Below, piece after piece: positions 1 to 6,675 of a stretch of DNA of 15,755 bases. The notes below the pieces were generated by a model. It had not been told where the DNA came from. It did not search any database and saw nothing but the letters and a program-made list of their open reading frames with translations. How positions within the stretch are numbered: the first letter of the stretch is position 1; each line of letters begins with the position of its first letter. The position numbers were made by a program, and so were the translations under genes. Source of the DNA: Candidatus Bathyarchaeota archaeon (GTDB lineage: Archaea > Thermoproteota > Bathyarchaeia > TCS64); assembly GCA_030669135.1 (NCBI GenBank), contig DAOVEE010000022.1:1-15755 (forward strand), given 5' to 3'.

Positions 1-78
1 CTCGCCGAGCTGGAGGAGAGCGCCGCCCTAGCCAGGAGGGTCCTCCCCCGGTTCTGCGGGGGAACGATCTCACAGTAA
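1..78 (+). CDS. C-terminal end of an unidentified protein (partial)
   Basis: Frame 1 is open from the window edge to a TAA at 76-78 and gives 25 residues (LAELEESAAL then ARRVLPRFCGGTISQ). It ends six bases before the rtcA ATG, so the two genes are probably co-transcribed. Codon use (AGG Arg, GCC Ala, CTC Leu) matches the neighbouring genes, which supports it being coding. Too little is present to recognise a family. Confidence 0.5.
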   Translation, partial: LAELEESAALARRVLPRFCGGTISQ

Positions 79-84
79 GACGCC

Positions 85-1131
85 ATGATAACCGTAGACG
101 GCTCCATGATGGAAGGGGGCGGGCAGCTGCTCCGCATGGCACCCTCCTACAGCGCCATCCTCGGGGAGCCTTTCAGAATCCACAGCATAAGGGCTGGGCG
201 AAGCCGGCCGGGCCTCAGACCGCAGCACCTGATGACCCTCAGAGCGGCGGCGGAGCTGACGGAAGCTGAGCTACGTGGCGCAGAGCTGGGATCGACGACG
301 GTCACGTTCAAGCCGAAGAACATCAGAGGCGGCAATTACCGCTTCGACATAGGGACAGCAGGCAGTGTGACCCTGCTTCTCCAGTGCCTCGCCCCCATCG
401 CGGCGTACGCCGACAGAAGGGTGGAGCTACACATCACAGGAGGGACGGCGGTACGGTGGTCGCCGCCTACGCCTTTCCTCAAAAACATAGTGTGGCGGGC
501 CTTCGACGCCATGGGGCTCCGGTGCAGCTTGGAGGTGAGGCGTCACGGGTTTTACCCGAAGGGAGGAGGAGAAGTGAAGGCAGTCGTGGAGCCCACGGAG
601 ACCTTAAAGCCGTTTCTCCCCAATCATGAGCCTGTCGGTACGGTTTACGGCGTCTCTCTCTGTGGGCGGCTGCCCAGACACGTCGCCGAGCGTCAGGCGG
701 CGTCAACCACCGAGACACTAAACGAGTCAGGGCTCAAATCAAGAGTCTCCGTCTCCCATCTGGATGGCGCCGAGGCACCCTACTCGCCTGGGAGCCTCGT
801 CTGCCTCTGGGCAGACAACATGTTTCTCGGGTCCGACTCTCTCGGTGAACGCGGGAAGCCGGCCGAGAAGGTGGGGCGTGAAGCCGCCGCCAGCCTCGTG
901 GATCAGATTCGGACAGGGGCCGTCGTGGACCTCCACACTTCGGACCACATGATACTTCCCTGCTCCCTGGCCGAGGGAGAGTCAAGCTTCTCCACGAGCA
1001 GATTAACGCTCCACACACTCACCGCCGTGGAGCTGGCCAAGATGTTCACGGGCGCCGAGTTCAGAGTCATGGGCCGCGAGGGCCAGCCCGCGACGATAAG
1101 CTGCACCGGTGCGGGACACACCCGTAAGTAG
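85..1131 (+). CDS. rtcA: RNA 3'-terminal phosphate cyclase
   Basis: Converts an RNA 3'-phosphate to a 2',3'-cyclic phosphate using ATP, through a covalent enzyme-AMP intermediate; cytoplasmic RNA end repair. The 348 residues match the usual length of about 340. Visible family signatures are DGSMMEGGGQ (5-14), an RSRPGLRPQHL stretch (39-49), GTAGS (90-94), PPTPFLKN (127-134) and FYPKGGGEV (156-164). The His of VDLHTSD (H284) is at the position of the nucleophile that becomes adenylylated. The surrounding residues (TSDH rather than the more usual LADQ) are somewhat divergent, but the His and Asp are kept. The ATG at 85 puts the conserved IxxDGS motif at the N-terminus as expected. It ends in TAG. 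The preceding gene fragment ends six bases upstream; the XPB helicase gene follows after 43 bases. The RtcA family is clear; activity on RNA ends is family knowledge. Confidence 0.9.
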   Translation: MITVDGSMMEGGGQLLRMAPSYSAILGEPFRIHSIRAGRSRPGLRPQHLMTLRAAAELTEAELRGAELGSTTVTFKPKNIRGGNYRFDIGTAGSVTLLLQCLAPIAAYADRRVELHITGGTAVRWSPPTPFLKNIVWRAFDAMGLRCSLEVRRHGFYPKGGGEVKAVVEPTETLKPFLPNHEPVGTVYGVSLCGRLPRHVAERQAASTTETLNESGLKSRVSVSHLDGAEAPYSPGSLVCLWADNMFLGSDSLGERGKPAEKVGREAAASLVDQIRTGAVVDLHTSDHMILPCSLAEGESSFSTSRLTLHTLTAVELAKMFTGAEFRVMGREGQPATISCTGAGHTRK

Positions 1132-1174
1132 TGCTTATTCATGACCCTTACACCATTGATATGACTGGGGAGCC

Positions 1175-2497
1175 ATGATTACACTTCACTACGAGAGGGG
1201 CAGGGTCAAGGTGGACGGCGGCCAAGTCTACCTGGGTACCGTGGAGCCGTCCGACGACTACCCCGCTTACATGTATCCCCAGATCATAAGACATCTAGAG
1301 GCGTCCGGGACGGAGTTCAGGGACGAGGCGATGAAAGCCCCAACGCCGCCGCCCATGCGAGCCGACATAGATCTGAGGGACTACCAGTCCGAGGCCCTCT
1401 CCAAATGGAGCCAGAGCGGGCACAGGGGCATCGTCGTGCTCCCCACAGGCGCCGGGAAGACGTTTATCGCCGTGAAGGCGATCGAGGCCCTAAAGGCGTC
1501 AGCCCTGATCACGGTGCCCACCATCGTTCTCGTGGAGCAGTGGCGTGAGGTGCTGGAGAAGTCCCTCGGGGTCACGGTGGGCGCCCTCGGCGGCGGCGAG
1601 CAGGACATCCAACCGATAACAGTCTCCACGTACGACTCGGCTAGCCTCCGGGCGAGGCATCTTGGGAACAGGTTCCAGCTGCTCGTCTTCGATGAGGTCC
1701 ACCACCTGGCGGCCCCCACCTACAGAAGGATAGCCACCCGGTACCTGGCGCCATACAGGCTCGGGCTGACGGCCACCCTGCAAGAGGACGAAGCCACCAT
1801 GGAACTGTACGGGGAGCTCGTGGGGCCGACCGTCTACCGCCTGGGAGTGGACAGCCTCGCAGGCAAGCACCTATCAGACTACACCGTGAAGACAGTGAAG
1901 CTGCCCCTCACCGCCGAGGAGAGAGCCGAGTACGACAGGCAGTACGAAATCTACAGGGGCTTCCTCAGGCGGCGGAACATCAGGATCAGGGGCGCCCAGG
2001 ACTACCTGAGGCTGGTGCGACGCAGCGGCAGGGACCCTGAGGCCAGAAGAGCCGTACAGGCGCGGGGCAGGGCCATGGACATCGCGCTGAACGGCGGCAA
2101 CAAGACCGCTTACCTGAAGAGCCTCCTCAAGGCGAACCCCGGCGAGAAGACCCTCATATTCACGAGCCACAACAAGCTGGTCTACAGGCTAAGCAGGGAG
2201 TTCCTCATCCCCGCGATAACCCACCAGACGCCCAAGGCGGAGCGGGAGGAGGTCTTGGGCGGCTTCAGGGACGGGACCTACAGGCGGATAGTGACGAGCA
2301 GGGTCTTGGACGAGGGGGTGGATGTCCCGGACGCCAGCATGGCGGTCATCATCAGCGGATCGGGGAGCAACAGGCAGTTCATCCAGCGCCTCGGCCGCAT
2401 ACTCCGCAAGACGCCTGGCAAGGAGGCAGTGCTCTTCGAGCTCGTCTCCGAGGGGACAGCCGAGACGTATCTCAGCGCACGGAGGAGAAGGCGTTGA
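1175..2497 (+). CDS. xpb: XPB/Rad25-family DNA repair helicase
   Basis: Superfamily 2, 3'-5' DNA helicase/translocase related to the XPB subunit of eukaryotic TFIIH. It opens DNA for nucleotide excision repair and in archaea partners with the nuclease Bax1. In the 440 residues are an N-terminal damage-recognition-like region (1-60), a RDYQSEAL Q-motif area (68-75), Walker A LPTGAGKT (89-96), Walker B DEVH (173-176), LTAT (198-201), a thumb-like helical insertion (about 247-305), LIFTSHN (327-333), SRVLDEGVDVPDA (375-387) and motif VI QRLGRILRK (404-412). The sequence after LTAT (LQEDEAT) does not show the RED motif seen in archaeal XPB. The ATG follows GGGGAG at short spacing. The stop overlaps the next start as TGATG, so XPB and Bax1 are translationally coupled, matching their known physical partnership. 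Confidence 0.92.
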   Translation: MITLHYERGRVKVDGGQVYLGTVEPSDDYPAYMYPQIIRHLEASGTEFRDEAMKAPTPPPMRADIDLRDYQSEALSKWSQSGHRGIVVLPTGAGKTFIAVKAIEALKASALITVPTIVLVEQWREVLEKSLGVTVGALGGGEQDIQPITVSTYDSASLRARHLGNRFQLLVFDEVHHLAAPTYRRIATRYLAPYRLGLTATLQEDEATMELYGELVGPTVYRLGVDSLAGKHLSDYTVKTVKLPLTAEERAEYDRQYEIYRGFLRRRNIRIRGAQDYLRLVRRSGRDPEARRAVQARGRAMDIALNGGNKTAYLKSLLKANPGEKTLIFTSHNKLVYRLSREFLIPAITHQTPKAEREEVLGGFRDGTYRRIVTSRVLDEGVDVPDASMAVIISGSGSNRQFIQRLGRILRKTPGKEAVLFELVSEGTAETYLSARRRRR

Positions 2498-3636
2498 TGC
2501 TCCCAACCGAGCACATAAGGGTCTACAGGCGTAAAGGCGTCATCAGGCCCATCTTCCTCGGCGACGACGTTAGCCTATCGAAGACGCTGATAGCTATCTA
2601 CAGGGACCACGTGGGCAGGAGGCGGGGGATCCTATCCGAAGCCTTGTCTGACTGCGAGCAGCTGGGGTACGACTACCGGCTCGTGAGGGGGCTGTCCTCC
2701 GTGCTGGAGACCAGATGCGTTTTCGCGTCTGAGGCGACGGTGCCCCCCCTGAAGGCCAGGGTGATGGTTTTCAGGGAGGCCGCTGGTAGGGTCGTGGTCA
2801 CGGAGAGGGAGAGGGTGGCTGTGCTCGCCGCCGTAGCCAAGAGGCTGGGCGTCACCGTGCAGGAGCTGGACACGAGCCTGTACGGCGATCTGGAGGCTGA
2901 GCAGGTCTTAGCCGAGTTCAGCGAGCCCAAGCCTGAGGAGCTCAACCTCTTCTACAACTACGCGAACACCGTCGCCCTGCTGGCGTACTCCAGGAGCATC
3001 AACGCCGAAGCCGATGAGCCGGACGAGTACCTCCAACGGCTGGCTGAGAGAATAGGAGAGACGAAGCAAGACGACTCCAGGAAAGGCACCTCAATATCCA
3101 TCAATCTGAGGTCCACCAACAGGCTCTCGCAGAGAGGGTCAAGGATCGATGATTTCGTCGCCCGGCTGTTGAACGCCGGGGCCTGGTCCATCACGGCATC
3201 CATCGTGTACCCTACCAGGAGGAAGGACGCCGCAGTCATGGAGCTGAACAGCGTCCAGCACGGCGGCCTCCTCAAGAAGGACCCCCACAGAGAGGAGCTC
3301 ATCATAGACATACCCTCCAGGGAGCCTAGGAAGCCCACCCACGGCGAACTGGTAGTAGTTGAACACCTGGCCCACCGGATGGGTGTCACGGAGGAGCAGC
3401 TGCTCCGGGAGATAAGAGAGGAGGGACACGAGTACCGGGACCTGGGGGGCGTCCTCGTGACGCCGCGCAAACTAGAAGAGATCAGCAGCGCCCTCAGCGG
3501 CGTAGAGACCCTCGGGGAGGCCAAGGCCGTGCTCCGCGGGAAAGGGGTACGCACCGTCATGCCCGTGCTTGGGGCCCTCGGCTACCAGGTGGAGCCGAGG
3601 CGGCCCAGAGACGAGAGCCGGGTCTACAGGCTATAA
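2497..3636 (+). CDS. bax1: Bax1-like XPB partner (DUF790 family), nuclease core apparently missing
   Basis: Bax1 binds archaeal XPB and cuts DNA beside the bubble that XPB opens. The 379 residues start at an ATG inside the helicase stop codon (TGATG); a TTG one codon earlier is less likely. The DUF790 signature LNLFYNYANTVALL (149-162) is clear. It is followed by the domain with the conserved Trp (AGAWSITA, 227-234) and a C-terminal helical domain (about 282-365, with HGELVVVEHLAHRMG and LGGVLVTPRKLEEI). Family members I know have, between these last two parts, a nuclease module with an EERFAR helix, a PDF motif and a later EIVGFWTPEYL block. Here only about 20 residues (LLKKDPHREELIIDI region) lie there and no such motif is visible. 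The identification rests on the family signature and on the position next to XPB; loss of nuclease activity is inference. Confidence 0.8.
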   Translation: MLPTEHIRVYRRKGVIRPIFLGDDVSLSKTLIAIYRDHVGRRRGILSEALSDCEQLGYDYRLVRGLSSVLETRCVFASEATVPPLKARVMVFREAAGRVVVTERERVAVLAAVAKRLGVTVQELDTSLYGDLEAEQVLAEFSEPKPEELNLFYNYANTVALLAYSRSINAEADEPDEYLQRLAERIGETKQDDSRKGTSISINLRSTNRLSQRGSRIDDFVARLLNAGAWSITASIVYPTRRKDAAVMELNSVQHGGLLKKDPHREELIIDIPSREPRKPTHGELVVVEHLAHRMGVTEEQLLREIREEGHEYRDLGGVLVTPRKLEEISSALSGVETLGEAKAVLRGKGVRTVMPVLGALGYQVEPRRPRDESRVYRL

Positions 3637-3642
3637 AGCAAC

Positions 3643-3650
3643 GTATATAT
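3643..3650 (+). promoter_or_regulatory. TATA box for psmB, probably leaderless transcript
   Basis: GTATATAT just after the bax1 stop, with purine-rich AAGCAACG before it as a possible BRE. Its centre is about 25 bases before the psmB ATG at 3671, so transcription would start at or next to the ATG. No Shine-Dalgarno sequence precedes that ATG, which agrees with a leaderless message. Confidence 0.6.
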
Positions 3651-3670
3651 CGCGCCTACCGTACAAAGAA

Positions 3671-4294
3671 ATGGAAAGTGAAACAGAGATGGGTTACCAG
3701 CAGATACAGGGAGCGACTACGGTAGGACTCGTTTGCAGCGACGGGGTCGTGCTCGCCAGCGAGAAACGCGTCAGCTGGGGGCGGCTAGTGTCCAGCAGGC
3801 ACGGGCAGAAGGTCTTCAAGCTCACGGACAACATCGGCCTCGCCTTCGCGGGCCTCATGAGCGACATGCAAGCCCTCATGAGGGAGGCTTCGGCGTACGC
3901 CAACCTCTTCAGGCTGGAGAAGGGCAGACCCATCTCCACAAAGAGCATGAGCAAGCTCATCAGCAACATGCTCTTCAACAGGCGGATGATGCCCCTCATC
4001 ATGGAGACCGTGGTGGGCGGCGTAGACGAGGACGGCCCAAGCCTATTCAGCATGGACCTCATGGGCAGCCTGATCCCGGACGACTTCATCTCAGCCGGCT
4101 CCGGCGCCCCCATAGCCATGGGCGTCCTCGAGGCCGAGTACAGCAACGAGTTAGACTGTGAGGCGGGCGCGGAGCTCGTGACCAAGGCCATCAAGGCCGC
4201 GGTTGCCCGCGACGCCATGAGCGGCGACGGCATAGACATACTCATAATCAGGGCCGGAGGCGCGGAGGAGCGGTCCATCAGCCTCAGAGGCTAG
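3671..4294 (+). CDS. psmB: 20S proteasome beta subunit with Thr1 replaced by Ala (probably non-catalytic)
   Basis: Beta-ring subunit of the archaeal 20S proteasome, the cytoplasmic protease fed by PAN or related ATPases. The start at 3671 gives 207 residues with a short 14-residue propeptide (MESETEMGYQ QIQG) and fits the TATA box; a longer open frame exists upstream but overlaps bax1. Active beta subunits are cut after this Gly to expose Thr1 of TTTVG. Here the codon is GCG, giving GATTVG, so Ala15 occupies the Thr1 position. Spacing confirms the alignment: E31 is Glu17, K47 (in SRHGQK) is Lys33, and RDAMSG (D181, S184) matches Asp166/Ser169. All supporting catalytic residues are present but the nucleophile is not, so autoprocessing and peptide hydrolysis should fail. 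Non-catalytic beta subunits working with an active partner are known in Sulfolobus-type archaea. It ends in TAG. Confidence 0.92.
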   Translation: MESETEMGYQQIQGATTVGLVCSDGVVLASEKRVSWGRLVSSRHGQKVFKLTDNIGLAFAGLMSDMQALMREASAYANLFRLEKGRPISTKSMSKLISNMLFNRRMMPLIMETVVGGVDEDGPSLFSMDLMGSLIPDDFISAGSGAPIAMGVLEAEYSNELDCEAGAELVTKAIKAAVARDAMSGDGIDILIIRAGGAEERSISLRG

Positions 4295-4300
4295 CCCGAA

Positions 4301-4316
4301 TATATATTTTATATAC
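4301..4316 (+). promoter_or_regulatory. TATA-rich promoter for the small cysteine protein gene
   Basis: TATATATTTTATATAC lies in the gap between psmB and the next gene. The downstream TATATAC part is centred about 32 bases before the ATG at 4345, so the leader would be only a few bases. No ribosome binding site is seen before that ATG. Confidence 0.5.
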
Positions 4317-4344
4317 ATTGACACCCCATGTTTTTCGGGTTGAT

Positions 4345-4533
4345 ATGGCTAAGGGAACAGAATGTAAGGTAAGGGACTGCAGCCACAACAAGGACGGCGC
4401 GTGCGCCATCGACTCCGCGTCTGAGCCGCTGCTTGACTGGATGAGCTTCTCGGGTTACTGCCCCGACTACGACGGCGAAAAGTTCCCAGGCGTCAGAGAC
4501 GAGGGCAGGAAGGGTAAGAGCATCTTCAAGTAA
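4345..4533 (+). CDS. Small four-cysteine protein, DUF1540-like, probably metal binding
   Basis: 62 residues starting MAKGTECKVRDC. The four cysteines are C7, C12, C20 and C39, in the pattern ECxxxxC...NKDGACAI...GYCPDY. This resembles DUF1540-type small proteins (CxxxxC, N-x-x-x-x-C, then a late C), which are thought to bind zinc; their function is unknown. The tail is rich in Lys/Arg (EGRKGKSIFK). The ATG at 4345 is preferred over an in-frame TTG at 4318 because the TATA box lies just upstream of 4318 and the cysteine domain begins right after 4345. It stands alone with its own promoter between psmB and tRNA-Ala. Its stop codon lies in the left arm of an inverted repeat. Coding is likely from codon use and cysteine spacing; the family assignment is tentative. 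Confidence 0.7.
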   Translation: MAKGTECKVRDCSHNKDGACAIDSASEPLLDWMSFSGYCPDYDGEKFPGVRDEGRKGKSIFK

Positions 4534-4550
4534 ACAACGGGTATTGTTTA
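4531..4550 (+). repeat. Perfect 7-bp inverted repeat at the end of the small gene
   Basis: TAAACAA (4531-4537), a six-base loop CGGGTA, then TTGTTTA (4544-4550). The TAA stop codon is the first three bases of the left arm. It could form a weak AT-rich hairpin marking the message end, or be a dyad binding site. There is a short T-rich stretch downstream but no clear terminator tract. Confidence 0.45.
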
Positions 4551-4601
4551 TCGTCCATTATTCGAAATTTATTCCCCAATGTGTCACGTTGTTGGCTAAA
4601 C

Positions 4602-4609
4602 TTTTTTAT
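4602..4609 (+). promoter_or_regulatory. Possible TATA box for tRNA-Ala
   Basis: TTTTTTAT is centred about 31 bases before the first base of the tRNA, the usual distance for an archaeal tRNA promoter when the transcript begins a few bases early. The match to a TATA box is weak. Confidence 0.35.
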
Positions 4610-4635
4610 CGGGGGCACCGGTTTCTCCTTGATTA

Positions 4636-4711
4636 GGGCTGGTAGTTCAGGGGTATGAATGCCTGGTTCGCAACCAGGAGGTCGGGGGTTCAAATCCCCC
4701 CCAGTCCACCA
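4636..4711 (+). tRNA. tRNA-Ala (anticodon CGC), CCA encoded
   Basis: A full cloverleaf can be drawn. The acceptor stem is GGGCTGG/CCAGTCC with one wobble pair, G3:U70 (4638 with 4705), the main identity element for alanyl-tRNA synthetase. The D stem is GTTC/GAAT, the anticodon stem CCTGG/CCAGG with loop TTCGCAA (anticodon CGC, reads GCG), and the T arm GGGGG-TTCAAAT-CCCCC. The discriminator is A, followed by an encoded CCA. There is no intron in the anticodon loop. It points toward the hydrogenase operon, whose last gene ends 41 bases away on the other strand. Confidence 0.96.
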
Positions 4712-4752
4712 TTTATCTCGCCAATCTGAGACTACCTAGCAGCAGATCAAGC

Positions 4753-5211
4753 TCAATCGTTTATCTGCCCCACAAGCATGATTATCTCATCTACAACTCG
4801 ATCAACTGCGGCTTCCACACGTGGAGTGCATGTCACGCTGAAGATCACGGTGTCCTCAGCCTCGATACCGATGAGAACCTGCTCCGGAGGCATCTCCTCA
4901 GGCATCAGCCTCCTCCCGAGTTCAAGCGTGGTCACGAGATCTACGCCGTGGCTCGATGAGATCCTAGGTGGCTCCTCACCGTCAGCGATGTTCACGTTAT
5001 AGATCGTCCCCGGCTCGGCTCCTGTCCTGATGGAGTCAACTATGATCACTCTACCGTAGCCCTTCATAGCCTCAAGGATCTCGACGCCCCCCATGGCGAC
5101 ATCGACGGCGTCGATCTGGGGAGCCAGCTTCTTCAGCCTGTTTACGACGTGGACTCCGGCCCCGTCGTCGCATCTTAGGAGGTTACCCACGCCAATGACG
5201 AGGGTCTTCAA
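4753..5211 (-). CDS. Hydrogenase maturation protease for MvhA
   Basis: Nickel-dependent endopeptidase of the HycI/HyaD/FrcD family. It removes the C-terminal tail of the [NiFe] large subunit after the metal centre is inserted. The 152 residues begin MKTLVIGVGNLLRCDDGAG, the classic GxGNxxxxDDGxG start. The three nickel-binding residues of the family align with D16, D59 (in VIIVDS) and H88 (in SSHGVD). The start is TTG at 5211, six bases after the mvhA stop; no ATG fits the conserved N-terminus. It is the last gene of the operon, directly behind its substrate mvhA, whose product still carries a 26-residue tail after the last metal-binding Cys/His motif, so the pairing is consistent. Confidence 0.9.
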   Translation of the reverse strand: MKTLVIGVGNLLRCDDGAGVHVVNRLKKLAPQIDAVDVAMGGVEILEAMKGYGRVIIVDSIRTGAEPGTIYNVNIADGEEPPRISSSHGVDLVTTLELGRRLMPEEMPPEQVLIGIEAEDTVIFSVTCTPRVEAAVDRVVDEIIMLVGQIND

Positions 5212-5217
5212 GGCGTA

Positions 5218-6675
5218 TCAGCCCCTCTGAACCGTCTCAACGAGCCGCTTCTTGTCATCGTAGATGTTGACCTTTAGAGGGGCCTTGCCTGGAAGAGTGT
5301 GGGTGCTGCACCCGAAGCAGGGGTCGTAGGCCCTGAAGGCCATCTCCACCATGTTCAGGAGGCCTTCGTTGACGTTGTTGTTTTTGATGAGGCCTTTGGC
5401 GGCGTCCCTGATGCTCATGCAAATGTCTGCGTAGTTCATTGTGGTCGCCACTACGAGGTTGACCTTCTTTATTATTCCCTCCTGGTCCAGCTTGTAGTGG
5501 TGGATGAGGGTGCCCCTCGCCGCCTCCACGACACCGACACCCTCCCCGGGCTCTCCAACCGGGTTCCTGAGGTCGGTGCCGGTGATACCGGGGTCCGTGG
5601 CCAGCTCCACCGCGCGCTCGGCGGCGTACAGCAACTCCACGAGGCGTGCCCAGTGGAAGGCCAGGGTGGACTGGATAGGTCGGCCGCCCAGCGTCTTATA
5701 CATGCGCTTGTACTCCTCGGCTGCTTGAGGGGTCGCCATGCCGTCTGCGGCGTTGAGCCTGCCTAGGGGTCCGACCCTAAATACGCCGCTCCTTGGGCCG
5801 TCGGTGAACCCATCCCAGCCCACATCCTTGAGGTAAGTGAACTTGCTGTAGGTCCATGGCTCCACGTGCTCGCAGACGTGGTCCAGATAATCCTGCTCGA
5901 CGAACTTGACGTACTCCTTGCCCTGCTGGTCTGTTACCCTGATGTCCCCGCCGTAGAAGTTGACATGGTTGTTATCATCCACTAAGCCCATGTTATATGT
6001 CTTCAGTTGGTATGAGTCGCTTAGGATGAGGTCCACATAGTCCTGATTCGAGAGCACCACGTCGTTGAAGAAGCCCAGGGAGAACTTGGCGAACTCCACG
6101 CTGCTCCTAGCCATGTCTTCGATGCTCTGCCTCTCCTCCTCGTTGAGGCCCTTGCTGATACCTCCGGGTACGCCGCAGGTGGGGTGAGTGGCCTTGCCCC
6201 CAAAGGTCTCCGTGATCCTCTGGCCGTAGGCGCGGTGCTTGATGACCTCCCTGCCCACGTCGAGCCCCACCTTTTTGAGGACGCCGAAGATGTTCCTCTC
6301 AGAGGGTGGAGCGTCTGGGCCAACCACGAAGTCCGGCGCCGCGAGGAAGTAGAAGTGGAGAGTGTGGTCGTAGATGAAGTACCCGCAGTTCATGAGTTCT
6401 CGGAGCTTACTCGCGGTCTCCGTGGGCTCGACGCCGTATGCAGCGTCGAGGGTCTTGGTGGAGGCTAAGTGATGAGCCACTGGGCATACGCCGCAGATGC
6501 GGGGCGTAATGATGGGCATGTCCTCCGCTTTCCGCCCCTCGCAGAACCGCTCGAAACCTCTCAGCTCAGGTATCTGGAGGTAAGCGTTCTCGACGTTTCC
6601 GTCCTCGTTGAGGAATATCTCTATCTTCCCGTGGCCCTCAAGCCTGGTTATCGGGTCTATGGTAACGATCTTCAT
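5218..6675 (-). CDS. mvhA: [NiFe] hydrogenase large subunit, F420-non-reducing (Mvh type)
   Basis: Catalytic subunit that splits H2 at a NiFe(CN)2CO centre; group 3c, cytoplasmic, feeding electrons to MvhG and on to Hdr. The 485 residues begin MKIVTIDPITRLEGHG. The four Ni-Fe cysteines are in RICGVC (C61, C64) and DPCFGCSTH (C453, C456). The residues after H459 (26 of them, THxLPGKAPLK then on to VQRG) are the expected cleaved tail, and a protease gene follows. The ATG overlaps the mvhG stop (ATGA) and AGGTG lies about six bases upstream. No selenocysteine codon replaces a metal ligand. There is no membrane segment. The absence of an MvhB-type polyferredoxin gene next to it is a difference from many methanogen clusters. 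Confidence 0.94.
   Translation of the reverse strand: MKIVTIDPITRLEGHGKIEIFLNEDGNVENAYLQIPELRGFERFCEGRKAEDMPIITPRICGVCPVAHHLASTKTLDAAYGVEPTETASKLRELMNCGYFIYDHTLHFYFLAAPDFVVGPDAPPSERNIFGVLKKVGLDVGREVIKHRAYGQRITETFGGKATHPTCGVPGGISKGLNEEERQSIEDMARSSVEFAKFSLGFFNDVVLSNQDYVDLILSDSYQLKTYNMGLVDDNNHVNFYGGDIRVTDQQGKEYVKFVEQDYLDHVCEHVEPWTYSKFTYLKDVGWDGFTDGPRSGVFRVGPLGRLNAADGMATPQAAEEYKRMYKTLGGRPIQSTLAFHWARLVELLYAAERAVELATDPGITGTDLRNPVGEPGEGVGVVEAARGTLIHHYKLDQEGIIKKVNLVVATTMNYADICMSIRDAAKGLIKNNNVNEGLLNMVEMAFRAYDPCFGCSTHTLPGKAPLKVNIYDDKKRLVETVQRG

Noticed and set aside
1132..1174. A separate promoter for the XPB gene
   Set aside because: CTTATT around 1134-1139 is only a weak TATA match, and the gap is short enough for co-transcription with rtcA.
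3569..3670. An N-terminal extension of the proteasome beta subunit by 34 residues
   Set aside because: It overlaps bax1 in another frame, has no family similarity, and the TATA box at 3643-3650 lies inside it, pointing to the ATG at 3671.
4712..4752. A shared bidirectional terminator between tRNA-Ala and the operon end
   Set aside because: The 41-base gap has no stable hairpin and no long T-run on either strand.
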